Source: Thermoplasmata archaeon | Lineage (GTDB): Archaea; Thermoplasmatota; Thermoplasmata; Lutacidiplasmatales; UBA184 | Direction of reading: 5' to 3' | Length of the DNA: 5,204 nucleotides | Assembly: GCA_030043405.1 (NCBI GenBank) | Contig: JASHXS010000209.1 | Location: 1 to 5,204 of the forward strand | Translations under genes and position numbers: made by a program | Part shown: positions 1-5,204 of the stretch, one piece after another | Numbering within the stretch: the first letter of the stretch is position 1 | Layout of the letters: each line of letters begins with the position of its first letter | Notes under the pieces: generated by a model | The model's input: only the letters and a program-made list of their open reading frames with translations | Told to the model about the DNA's origin: nothing | Databases searched by the model: none

Positions 1-500
1 TGGCCGGGCCGTCGATGCGACTCCTCCTGCTCGACGAACCGACCACCGGCGTGGACGTGGAGGCCCGGCGCTCCGTCTGGCAGCTGATTGACACCTTGCG
101 CACGCGTCGGATCGGCATCCTGCTGACCACCCACTACATCGAGGAAGCGGAGTACCTGGCGGACCGCGTCGCCGTCGTGAACGGGGGGACGATCGTCGCC
201 GAGGGCACGGTGGATGAGATCCGCGGCCGTCTCCCGTACTGGGGCCGGATCGAGGTGCGAGGCCTCGACCACCTCACCGCCGACGGGCGTCAGCGCCTCG
301 ACGAACTGGAGCGTCGCTTCCCGGTGGGCCTGCGGGCGGGGAACATGGAACGCCTCCAGGTGGCGGACCCCTTCTCCCCCGAGGTCGGGTCGGCCCTGGA
401 GCGACTCGCCCAGGCGGGCGTGCTGGCCTCGGTCGGGCCGGTCTCCTTGGAGGACGCCTACCTCTCCCTGGTGGACGGCGCGACCGCGGAGGGAACATGA
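1..500 (+). CDS. ABC transporter ATP-binding protein, C-terminal part (5' end outside window)
   Basis: Partial gene: the frame is open from the first full codon at base 3 and reads about 165 residues to a TGA at 498-500, so the ATG at base 15 is an internal methionine. The visible part opens just before Walker B (LLLLDEP, bases 21-41), followed by the D-loop (TTGVD) and the H-loop histidine (TTH, His codon 132-134) in the context TTHYIEEAEYLADRV. This is typical of DrrA-like ATPases of ABC-2 exporters. Walker A, the Q-loop and the LSGG signature must lie upstream. The last 80 or so residues form the accessory C-terminal region usual in this subfamily. The protein would hydrolyse ATP on the cytoplasmic face of the membrane to drive the permease encoded next, whose ATG overlaps this stop codon. 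The substrate cannot be told; drug, lipid or polysaccharide export are all possible. Confidence 0.95.
   Translation, partial: AGPSMRLLLLDEPTTGVDVEARRSVWQLIDTLRTRRIGILLTTHYIEEAEYLADRVAVVNGGTIVAEGTVDEIRGRLPYWGRIEVRGLDHLTADGRQRLDELERRFPVGLRAGNMERLQVADPFSPEVGSALERLAQAGVLASVGPVSLEDAYLSLVDGATAEGT
488..493 (+). promoter_or_regulatory. Shine-Dalgarno site of the ABC permease
   Basis: GGAGGG lies 3 bases before the ATG at 497, inside the end of the ATPase gene. It matches the archaeal/bacterial anti-SD core and supports 497 as the permease start, with translational coupling through the ATGA overlap. Confidence 0.6.
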
Positions 501-1243
501 ATCGGCCGGCGACCGCCCTCCGTCAGCTGGGCATCGCGCTCCAGATGTCGCTGACCGAGACGCTCCGGGAGCTCGCCATCGTCCTCGGCTTCACGATCAT
601 CTTTCCGATCGGCATCCTGTTCTTCCTGAACCATCTGGTCGTGCCTTCGCTGCGCACCCAGGTGCTCGTCGGTACGATCATGATGGAGACCGCGCTGCTC
701 AACGTCAACGCCCTCGCGCAGTCGATCGGCTCCGACAAGCAGACGCGGATCTTCGACCTGTACGTCTCGCTCCCCATCAGCCCGGTCGTCTACGCCCTGG
801 CCAACGCCCTGGTGCTGCTCCCCTTCACGCTGCTCTCCGCCGCGATCACGCTCGGGGTCGCGGTGGCCTTCTTCGGCGTGGGGATCACGCTGCCCATCGC
901 GCTGCTCCTCATCGGAGGGTTCGTGCTCGTGTGGGCCTCGACGATGGGGATCGGGTACCTCATCGGTGTGTACGGGGGGACGCCTCGCCAGATCAACGCC
1001 AACGCGCAGCTCGTCGGCATCGTGCTGACCTTCTTCGCCCCCGTCTTCTACCCCGTCACGATCCTGCCGCCGGCGGTCCAGGTCATCGCCTACCTCTGGC
1101 CCCTCACCTGGGGCACCCAGTTCCTCGTCGGGATCCTGAACGGGGGCGGCCCCTCCGTCGTGCTCGCGGGGCTCGTCCTGGTCGGCTACATCGTGGCGTG
1201 GCTCGTCCTGATCGGCATCGGCCCCCGCTGGCGCGAGGCGTGA
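497..1243 (+). CDS. ABC-2 type transporter permease
   Basis: A complete 248-residue integral membrane protein. About six hydrophobic segments are visible, near residues 28-48, 56-76, 98-122, 131-158, 170-190 and 221-242. The layout fits the ABC-2 membrane family (PF01061 type): a cytoplasmic loop ending in LPISP (residues 92-96) before the third helix, and the late motif APVFYPVTILPP followed by PLTW (residues 181-205), the usual place of the conserved family signature. Length is normal for the family. The ATG overlaps the upstream ATPase stop by four bases (ATGA) and has a good Shine-Dalgarno, so the two are co-translated; a dimer of each would form the exporter. The substrate is not readable from the sequence. 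It ends 23 bases before the stop codon of a convergent gene. Confidence 0.93.
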   Translation: MNRPATALRQLGIALQMSLTETLRELAIVLGFTIIFPIGILFFLNHLVVPSLRTQVLVGTIMMETALLNVNALAQSIGSDKQTRIFDLYVSLPISPVVYALANALVLLPFTLLSAAITLGVAVAFFGVGITLPIALLLIGGFVLVWASTMGIGYLIGVYGGTPRQINANAQLVGIVLTFFAPVFYPVTILPPAVQVIAYLWPLTWGTQFLVGILNGGGPSVVLAGLVLVGYIVAWLVLIGIGPRWREA

Positions 1244-1247
1244 GGCC

Positions 1248-1265
1248 CTCCCGGGCGTGCGGGAG
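1248..1265. terminator. GC-rich hairpin between convergent genes, possible terminator
   Basis: A perfect 6-bp inverted repeat, CTCCCG (1248-1253) and CGGGAG (1260-1265), with a 6-base loop, fills most of the 23-base gap between the permease stop and the stop of the convergent winged-helix gene. Its position suits a bidirectional 3'-end structure. No T-rich tract follows on either strand, and archaeal termination generally relies on U-rich stretches, so the role is uncertain. Confidence 0.3.
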
Positions 1266-1266
1266 A

Positions 1267-1602
1267 CTAGGGCGACCGCCGGCGCGATTCGTCGTGGGCC
1301 AGTCGATCGAGGCCCTCGACGAAGCCGCGCATCTTCCAGTACGTGTCCAGGAACTCCTGTCCGCGGGCGGTGATATCGTACGTCGGGCGACCATCCACTT
1401 CCTCGCTCTGCAGCAGGCCGAGGGAGAGGAGTCGCTCCATGAGCAGCCGAAGTCGGTCGACGGGCATCCCGGCCCCGTAGGAGACCCGGGTGATGCGGGC
1501 TCCGCCGTGATACCGTTTGACGACCTCGAGCACCGTCGCGTACAGGTCCGTGGCTTCGCGTCGCCGCGCGCCTGGGTCGGCCCCGCCGCGCTCCGGGATC
1601 AT
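1267..1602 (-). CDS. Small winged-helix DNA-binding protein (HTH_45/ArnR1-like transcriptional regulator)
   Basis: A 111-residue protein that resembles the archaeal winged-helix family HTH_45 (PF14947, COG3432 type). After a short basic N-terminus, residues 16-32 (REATDLYATVLEVVKRYHG) form helix 1. The stretch RITRVSYGAGMPVDRLRLLMERLLSLGLL (about 36-64) gives the helix-turn-helix, with the TR(V/I)xYxA pattern typical of the family. VDGRPTYDITARGQEFL (69-85) gives the wing and the start of a C-terminal helix that runs to about residue 101 and probably dimerises. The ATG at 1600-1602 lies 11 bases after the stop of the polymer-forming gene, with a weak GGGGA before it. The open frame continues upstream only as a shadow of that gene, so longer starts are unlikely. 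It is the second gene of a two-gene operon. Its targets are unknown; autoregulation is an inference. Confidence 0.85.
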   Translation of the reverse strand: MIPERGGADPGARRREATDLYATVLEVVKRYHGGARITRVSYGAGMPVDRLRLLMERLLSLGLLQSEEVDGRPTYDITARGQEFLDTYWKMRGFVEGLDRLAHDESRRRSP

Positions 1603-1613
1603 TCCGGTCCCCG

Positions 1614-2828
1614 TCAGAGCGGGAAGGCGGGCAGCGTATCCACTTTCTGCGACGAACGGATCCGGGCGGTCCCGTCCACCGTCAGGGATCGGCTGTAGAC
1701 CACCTCGCCCACGTCCGCGCCGTCCCCGATGCGTACGTCCCCCGCGACCACCCGGCGGGCCTGGCACCCGCGCCCGAGCACGACGGTGTCCCCGAAGATG
1801 TCCTCGGCGTCCGACCGTCGGTCCAGCTCGACCCGCCCGCCCACCAGCGGGCCGCGAGCCCGGGAGCGGTTCCCGAGCGAGATCTGGCTCGCTTTCAGTC
1901 CCTGGCGGGTCTCGACGGCGCCCCCGATCTCGGCCCGACCTGACAGGACCGCCCGGCCCGCCTCGAACTTACCGCCGATCTCGAGGTCCATGGCCTCGAG
2001 CGACCCCCGCACCTCGAGTTTTCCGCCGGCGTCGACGGAACCGCTCAACACGAGCGATCCCCCGACGGCGAACCGGCCCCCGACGTGAACGCTTCGGCCG
2101 CGTCCGTCGCCCCGGATCTCGCCGAGACCGCCGATATCGAGGTCTTCGAAGGTCAGGTCCTTGGCCGCGGTGAAGACGCCCCCGACCTCCACGGAACCGC
2201 CCTTCGCGCTGTCGCGGAACTGGGCGAACCCCCCCGTCTCGAACTTTCCGAACAGGAGCGGACCTTCGGAGACGAACTTTCCACCCACCTCCACGCTGCG
2301 GCGCACCTCGCCCCCGCGGAGACGGACCAGGCCGCCCACCTCGAGTTCCTCGAGCGAGACATCCCCGAGTTCGACCGAACCGCCGGCCTCGATGGACGTC
2401 GCCTCCACCTTCCCGACGAGGCGCATACGGCCCCCGACGTTCACGCGGTCCGCCTTGAGGGTCGACGCCCCGTCCAGTTCGCCACCGACCTCGAGCCGCT
2501 CCGTGACGGCCGGTCCTCCCAGGATCAGCCGCCGGTCGACGTCGACCGACCGCGAGCGGAACGTGCCGGCGACTTCGATCTCTCCGTCGTCCGAGGTCAC
2601 GCCTTCGCTGGCCTCGAGGTTGCCGCTGATGCGGAGCCGGCCGTCCTCGGACTCCAGTGCGTTGCAGGTGAGGTCCCCGACGAGATCGACATTCCCCGAG
2701 AATCGGGCGGTCCCCGACACCCGGACCGCGCCATCGGCCTCGATCCGCGAATTCTTCTCCACAACGAGGTTCCCCTCGACGGTCCCGAGGCGCACCCGGC
2801 TCCCCTTCGGGACGTGCGTGTCGCTCAT
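1614..2828 (-). CDS. Polymer-forming cytoskeletal (bactofilin-like) repeat protein
   Basis: A 404-residue protein from the ATG at 2828; a TTG at 2837 would add three residues. Almost the whole chain is a right-handed beta-helix-like array, with short hydrophobic-alternating strands and a Gly-Gly turn. From residue 112 to about 315 there are twelve units opening with a (V/L/I)xVGG-type motif at 16-18-residue spacing, and looser units follow to about residue 381. Residues 1-111 hold less regular repeats of the same kind (VEGNLVVEKN, LRISGNLEAS). This matches the bactofilin/DUF583 (PF04519, COG1664) pattern, whose members self-assemble into non-polar filaments without nucleotide. It is much longer than typical bactofilins, which are often under 200 residues. 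No signal peptide or membrane helix is seen, so a cytoplasmic protein is expected. The ATG is favoured because a TATA-like box lies about 27 bases upstream, fitting a leaderless mRNA. It is transcribed with the downstream winged-helix gene. Its cell function is not known. Confidence 0.85.
   Translation of the reverse strand: MSDTHVPKGSRVRLGTVEGNLVVEKNSRIEADGAVRVSGTARFSGNVDLVGDLTCNALESEDGRLRISGNLEASEGVTSDDGEIEVAGTFRSRSVDVDRRLILGGPAVTERLEVGGELDGASTLKADRVNVGGRMRLVGKVEATSIEAGGSVELGDVSLEELEVGGLVRLRGGEVRRSVEVGGKFVSEGPLLFGKFETGGFAQFRDSAKGGSVEVGGVFTAAKDLTFEDLDIGGLGEIRGDGRGRSVHVGGRFAVGGSLVLSGSVDAGGKLEVRGSLEAMDLEIGGKFEAGRAVLSGRAEIGGAVETRQGLKASQISLGNRSRARGPLVGGRVELDRRSDAEDIFGDTVVLGRGCQARRVVAGDVRIGDGADVGEVVYSRSLTVDGTARIRSSQKVDTLPAFPL
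1884..2495 (-). repeat. Twelve tandem 16-18-residue coding repeats (xExGG units) in the polymer-forming protein
   Basis: Reading the protein from the ATG at 2828, units begin at residues 112, 129, 146, 162, 179, 196, 213, 230, 247, 265, 282 and 299. They open with LEVGG, VNVGG, IEAGG, LEVGG, VEVGG, FETGG, VEVGG, LDIGG, VHVGG, VDAGG, LEIGG and AEIGG. Most are 17 residues (51 bases); one is 16 and one is 18. At DNA level the units are diverged, so this is an old protein-level repeat and not a recent tandem expansion. Confidence 0.85.
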
Positions 2829-2850
2829 CGGTTCCAAGACGGGGTCCCCC

Positions 2851-2858
2851 TTCTATAC
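2851..2858 (-). promoter_or_regulatory. TATA-like box for the polymer-forming gene
   Basis: Read on the minus strand the sequence is GTATAGAA, centred about 27 bases before the ATG at 2828. That is the distance expected between an archaeal TATA box and a transcription start at the ATG itself (leaderless mRNA). It is one of the few AT-rich patches in the region. A clear BRE is not evident. Confidence 0.45.
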
Positions 2859-2882
2859 GGTTAGGTCACGTAGGGTGAGTAT

Positions 2883-2896
2883 CGACCGATAGGTCG
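2883..2896. promoter_or_regulatory. 14-bp inverted repeat, possible operator
   Basis: CGACC-GATA-GGTCG: 5-bp perfect arms and a central AT pair, 12 of 14 bases palindromic. It lies in the divergent intergenic region between the two putative promoters and shares GAC-N6-GTC with the repeat at 2901-2914. Confidence 0.35.
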
Positions 2897-2900
2897 CCGG

Positions 2901-2914
2901 GGACGTTATCGTCC
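2901..2914. promoter_or_regulatory. 14-bp inverted repeat overlapping the putative glycosylase promoter
   Basis: GGACG-TTAT-CGTCC: 5-bp perfect arms and a central TA pair, 12 of 14 bases palindromic. The AT-rich centre (GTTATC) is about 26 bases before the GTG at 2933 and may act as a weak TATA element for a leaderless transcript. A protein bound here would compete with TBP. Both roles are inferred from position only. Confidence 0.35.
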
Positions 2915-2932
2915 CGCCCGCTCCGGGCGACC

Positions 2933-3658
2933 GTGGCCGACTCCCTCGAACTGGTCCGGCGAGAGGTGGTCGAGTGCACGCGGTGCCCTCGGCTGGTCGA
3001 GTATCGCACCCGCGTCGCCCGCGAGCGCAAGAAGGAGTTCCGGGACGAGGCGTACTGGGGGCGAGGCGTCCCCGGATTCGGGGACCCCGCCGCCCGCCTC
3101 GTGGTGGTCGGACTGGCCCCCGCCGCCCACGGGTCGAACCGCACGGGTCGGGTCTTCACGGGAGACCGGTCGGCGGCGTTCTTGGTGAGTTGCTTCTACG
3201 AAGCCGGCTATGCGAACCAGCCGACGTCGGTGCGTCGGGGCGACGGGCTCCGCTATTCGGACCTCTACCTCACCGCCGCCGTCCGGTGTGCCCCTCCGGG
3301 GAATCGACCCGATCCTTCGGAACGGGACCACTGTCGGCCGTACCTCGAGAGAGAACTTCGACTCCTCACCAACACGCGCGCCCTCCTGGCCCTGGGTGGC
3401 TTCGCCTGGGAGGCCCTCTGTTCGGTGGCCCCCGGCGTGTACGGAGTGCCTCGGATCTCGGTCCCGTTCGCGCACGGGGCGTGTGCGGCCCTCGGGCCCG
3501 GTGCCCCGCGGTTGTGGGCCTCGTACCATCCGAGTCCGCAGAACACGAACACCGGAAAACTCACGCGGGCCATGCTGGTCGAGCTCCTCGCTCTCGTGCG
3601 TTCGTCGTACGAGCCGCGCGGAGGAGCCGAGCCGGCCTCGGGATCGAGGGGCGCGTGA
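2933..3658 (+). CDS. Family 5 uracil-DNA glycosylase (UDGb)
   Basis: A 241-residue enzyme that removes uracil, and in this family often hypoxanthine and other deaminated bases, from DNA to start base-excision repair. The four Fe-S cysteines of families 4 and 5 are present: Cys15 and Cys18 (ECTRCPRL), Cys119 (VRCAPP) and Cys134 (CRPYLE). Motif A is GLAPAAHG (60-67), followed by NRTGRVFTGD (69-78). The GLAPAAH form without a polar catalytic Asp or Asn is the family 5 hallmark and separates it from family 4. ANQPTS (94-99) and the late loop HPSPQNTNTG (199-208, His199) also match. The start is a GTG; an in-frame TGA at 2876-2878 limits any extension, and a weak AT-rich element sits about 26 bases upstream. 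The last 16 or so residues are a low-complexity Gly/Arg/Ser tail. It overlaps the next gene by four bases. Confidence 0.93.
   Translation: MADSLELVRREVVECTRCPRLVEYRTRVARERKKEFRDEAYWGRGVPGFGDPAARLVVVGLAPAAHGSNRTGRVFTGDRSAAFLVSCFYEAGYANQPTSVRRGDGLRYSDLYLTAAVRCAPPGNRPDPSERDHCRPYLERELRLLTNTRALLALGGFAWEALCSVAPGVYGVPRISVPFAHGACAALGPGAPRLWASYHPSPQNTNTGKLTRAMLVELLALVRSSYEPRGGAEPASGSRGA
3646..3651 (+). promoter_or_regulatory. Shine-Dalgarno site of the transglycosylase gene
   Basis: GAGGGG lies 3 bases before the GTG at 3655, inside the end of the glycosylase gene. It supports the GTG start and coupled translation. Confidence 0.5.
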
Positions 3659-5204
3659 TCGATTTCGAGCTCTTGGAACGAGATGGGCTCGGCCGGATCG
3701 GTCGGTTCCATACGCCGCACGGCGGACTCGATACCCCGACGCTCTTGCCGGTCGTCCATCCGGACCCGGCGCGTCAGCCGATCCCGCCCGAGGAGATGCG
3801 TCGGCGGTTCGGCGTGCAGGGCGTGATCACGTCCTCGTACATCACCTGGCGAACTCCGCCGCTCCGCGCCGTGGCCGAGCGGGACGGCATCCACGGCCTG
3901 ATCGGGTTCTCCGGCCCCATCATGACGGACTCCGGCGCCTTCCAGCAGCACGCGTACGGTTCGGTGGAAGTGGGCCCGGACGAGATCCTCCGCTTCCAGA
4001 ACCAGATCGGGAGCGACATCGCGACCGTCCTGGACGTGTTTACCGAGCCCGAAACCCCCGAGGAGATGGCGGGCCAGGCGCTGGAGATCACCATCGAACG
4101 TTCGCGAGCGGCCCGAGCGGCGCGGGCGGAGCTCCTGGCCGTGCCGGTGCAGGGCGGCGCCCATCCCGGACTTCGTGCCCGCTCGGCGAGGGAGGCGAGC
4201 TCGATCGCCGATGTGCTCGCCGTCGGCGGGGTCGTGCCGCTCCTCGAACAGTACCGATTCGTCGAGCTCGTGCGGGCGCTCGCGGCCGCGCGACCCGAAC
4301 TGAACCCGGGCGCCGCCGTCCACCTCTTCGGCGCCGGACATCCGATGACCTTCGCCTTGGCGGCCCTGTTCGGGGTCGACCTCGTCGACTCCTCCGCCTA
4401 CCAGAAGTTCGCCCGTCGGGGGCGGCTCCTCTCTTCGGAAGGGACGGTCGCTCTGGAGGAGGTGCGCGAACCGACCTGCCGATGTGCTCTCTGCGCCGAA
4501 CGGCCCCTGACGGAAGTGGCTCGGCTCCCGATACCGGAGCGAGAGGCCTGGCTCGCCCGGCACAACCTCCTAGCATCCGTGGAGGAGATGGCCCGGGTGC
4601 GGCAGGCGATCCGCACCGGTACGCTCTGGGAGCTCGCGGAGCGGCGGTCGGTCGCCCATCCGGCGCTCCGCGCAGCCCTCGAGATCGCGAAGCAGCACCC
4701 CGAGACGTTCCTCCCCACCGAACCCGCTAGCCGACCCGCGTTCCGAGAGATCGATCGCAGCAGCCGCGACCGACCGGCGGTCGTCCGGTTCCGCCGGCGG
4801 CTGGACCAGTATCGAGCGGGACGTCCGGCGGCCCTGCCGGTCGGGCGCCTCGCATTGCGGCCGGAATACTTGCAGCACCTCCCGCGCCGCGACCCGAGCG
4901 GGGCCCCGGTCGCGTGGGAGGCGGCGACTCCGCTCGGACCGGTGCCGGTGGAGCTCACGGACCTCTACCCGGTCGGCCCGTACCTCGGCGTGGACGAGTT
5001 CCTCGACCCACCGCGTCACCACCCGCCGCGGGCCCTCCGGGAGGAAGTCGCGCAACGGTGGCCCCTTCCAGGTCGGGACTGGACGGAGGCCTGGACCGAG
5101 TTTCAGGTGGTCAGCCTCCTCGAGTGGGAGTTCGGCCCTGAGGTGGCCCAGGCGCTCGGTCCGCAACTGCGGGGCGAGCGCTCGCGCCGCACCGGGCGCC
5201 TCCG
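3655..5204 (+). CDS. tgtA: tRNA-guanine(15) transglycosylase (archaeosine biosynthesis), 3' end outside window
   Basis: Starts at a GTG overlapping the upstream TGA (GTGA, 3655-3658) and stays open for 516 codons to the window edge. It swaps guanine-15 in the D-loop of archaeal tRNAs for preQ0, the first tRNA-bound step to archaeosine. The N-terminus (GRIGRFHTPHGGLDTPTLLPVV) and the catalytic barrel match archaeal TGTs: IMTDSGAFQ with Asp92; FQNQIGSDIATVLDVFTEPE; VPVQGG; VVPLLEQYRF; HLFGAGHPMTFALAALFG; and VDSSAY with Asp245. The zinc site is Cys275-x-Cys277-xx-Cys280 with His303 (ARHNL). Asp92 and Asp245 correspond by position to the two catalytic aspartates of the Pyrococcus enzyme. Residues from about 370 on include a C1-like domain ending near GPVPVELTDLYPV, typical of the archaeal extension. 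The PUA domain and stop codon should follow outside the window. Confidence 0.95.
   Translation, partial: MIDFELLERDGLGRIGRFHTPHGGLDTPTLLPVVHPDPARQPIPPEEMRRRFGVQGVITSSYITWRTPPLRAVAERDGIHGLIGFSGPIMTDSGAFQQHAYGSVEVGPDEILRFQNQIGSDIATVLDVFTEPETPEEMAGQALEITIERSRAARAARAELLAVPVQGGAHPGLRARSAREASSIADVLAVGGVVPLLEQYRFVELVRALAAARPELNPGAAVHLFGAGHPMTFALAALFGVDLVDSSAYQKFARRGRLLSSEGTVALEEVREPTCRCALCAERPLTEVARLPIPEREAWLARHNLLASVEEMARVRQAIRTGTLWELAERRSVAHPALRAALEIAKQHPETFLPTEPASRPAFREIDRSSRDRPAVVRFRRRLDQYRAGRPAALPVGRLALRPEYLQHLPRRDPSGAPVAWEAATPLGPVPVELTDLYPVGPYLGVDEFLDPPRHHPPRALREEVAQRWPLPGRDWTEAWTEFQVVSLLEWEFGPEVAQALGPQLRGERSRRTGRL

Noticed and set aside
214..1698. Long plus-strand open frame of 494 codons across the ABC genes and beyond
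   Set aside because: It is Arg/Pro/Ala-rich with no recognisable domain, overlaps the well-supported ATPase and permease in another frame, and runs antisense into the winged-helix gene. This is the usual shadow frame of GC-rich DNA.
1603..1767. Longer N-terminus for the winged-helix protein (start at 1767)
   Set aside because: The extra 55 residues overlap the end of the polymer-forming gene out of frame, are low-complexity, and precede the domain; the ATG at 1602 lies 11 bases after the upstream stop.
1884..2495. Possible CRISPR or DNA tandem repeat in the polymer-forming gene
   Set aside because: The 51-base periodicity reflects protein repeats; the DNA units are diverged, there are no identical repeats with unique spacers, and the reading frame is intact throughout.
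2085..2864. Plus-strand open frame of 259 codons antisense to the polymer-forming gene
   Set aside because: It mirrors the periodic Gly-Gly repeat of the minus-strand gene in complement and shows no independent domain; the minus-strand reading has a clear repeat fold and a promoter.
2866..2878. TCAC-N5-GTGA inverted repeat in the divergent intergenic region
   Set aside because: It has only 4-bp arms, an odd spacer, and does not match the GAC-N6-GTC pattern of the two better palindromes nearby; easily chance.
3265..4563. Minus-strand open frame of 432 codons opposite the glycosylase and transglycosylase
   Set aside because: It is low-complexity and Arg/Gly/Pro-rich and spans two genes with conserved catalytic motifs on the plus strand.
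3210..4730. Plus-strand open frame of 506 codons overlapping the glycosylase and transglycosylase
   Set aside because: It is out of frame with both conserved enzymes, very rich in Arg, Pro and Gly, and has no motif of its own.

Overview
This is a high-GC, densely coding stretch that looks archaeal. The strongest pointer is the last gene, an archaeosine-type tRNA-guanine(15) transglycosylase. A second is a small winged-helix protein of the type widespread in archaea. A third is the pattern of starts: operon-leading genes have TATA-like boxes about 26-27 bases before the start codon (leaderless style), while downstream genes have overlapping starts and purine-rich Shine-Dalgarno stretches. The proteins are arginine-rich and not strongly acidic, which argues against a haloarchaeon. 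A high-GC Thermoplasmatota-like lineage is possible, but that is only an inference.

Layout. (1) Bases 1-1243, plus strand: the C-terminal part of an ABC transporter ATPase (5' end outside the window) overlaps by 4 bases a complete six-helix ABC-2 type permease; together they would form an exporter of unknown substrate. (2) Bases 1267-2828, minus strand: a bactofilin-like/polymer-forming cytoskeletal protein built of 16-18-residue repeats, followed after 11 bases by a 111-residue winged-helix regulator. This pair converges on the ABC pair, with a 23-base gap that holds a small GC-rich hairpin. (3) Bases 2829-2932: a divergent promoter region with a TATA-like box for each direction and two 14-bp inverted repeats sharing GAC-N6-GTC. 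(4) Bases 2933-5204, plus strand: a family 5 (UDGb) uracil-DNA glycosylase with a complete Fe-S cysteine set, overlapping by 4 bases the archaeosine transglycosylase, which runs off the right edge.

The three units look like ordinary chromosomal genes. No transposase, CRISPR array, tRNA, rRNA or phage gene was seen. The points most worth a second look are the long regular beta-repeat protein with its linked regulator, the paired palindromes in the divergent promoter, and the coupling of a DNA-repair enzyme to a tRNA-modification enzyme. I do not see convincing evidence of a wholly new system.
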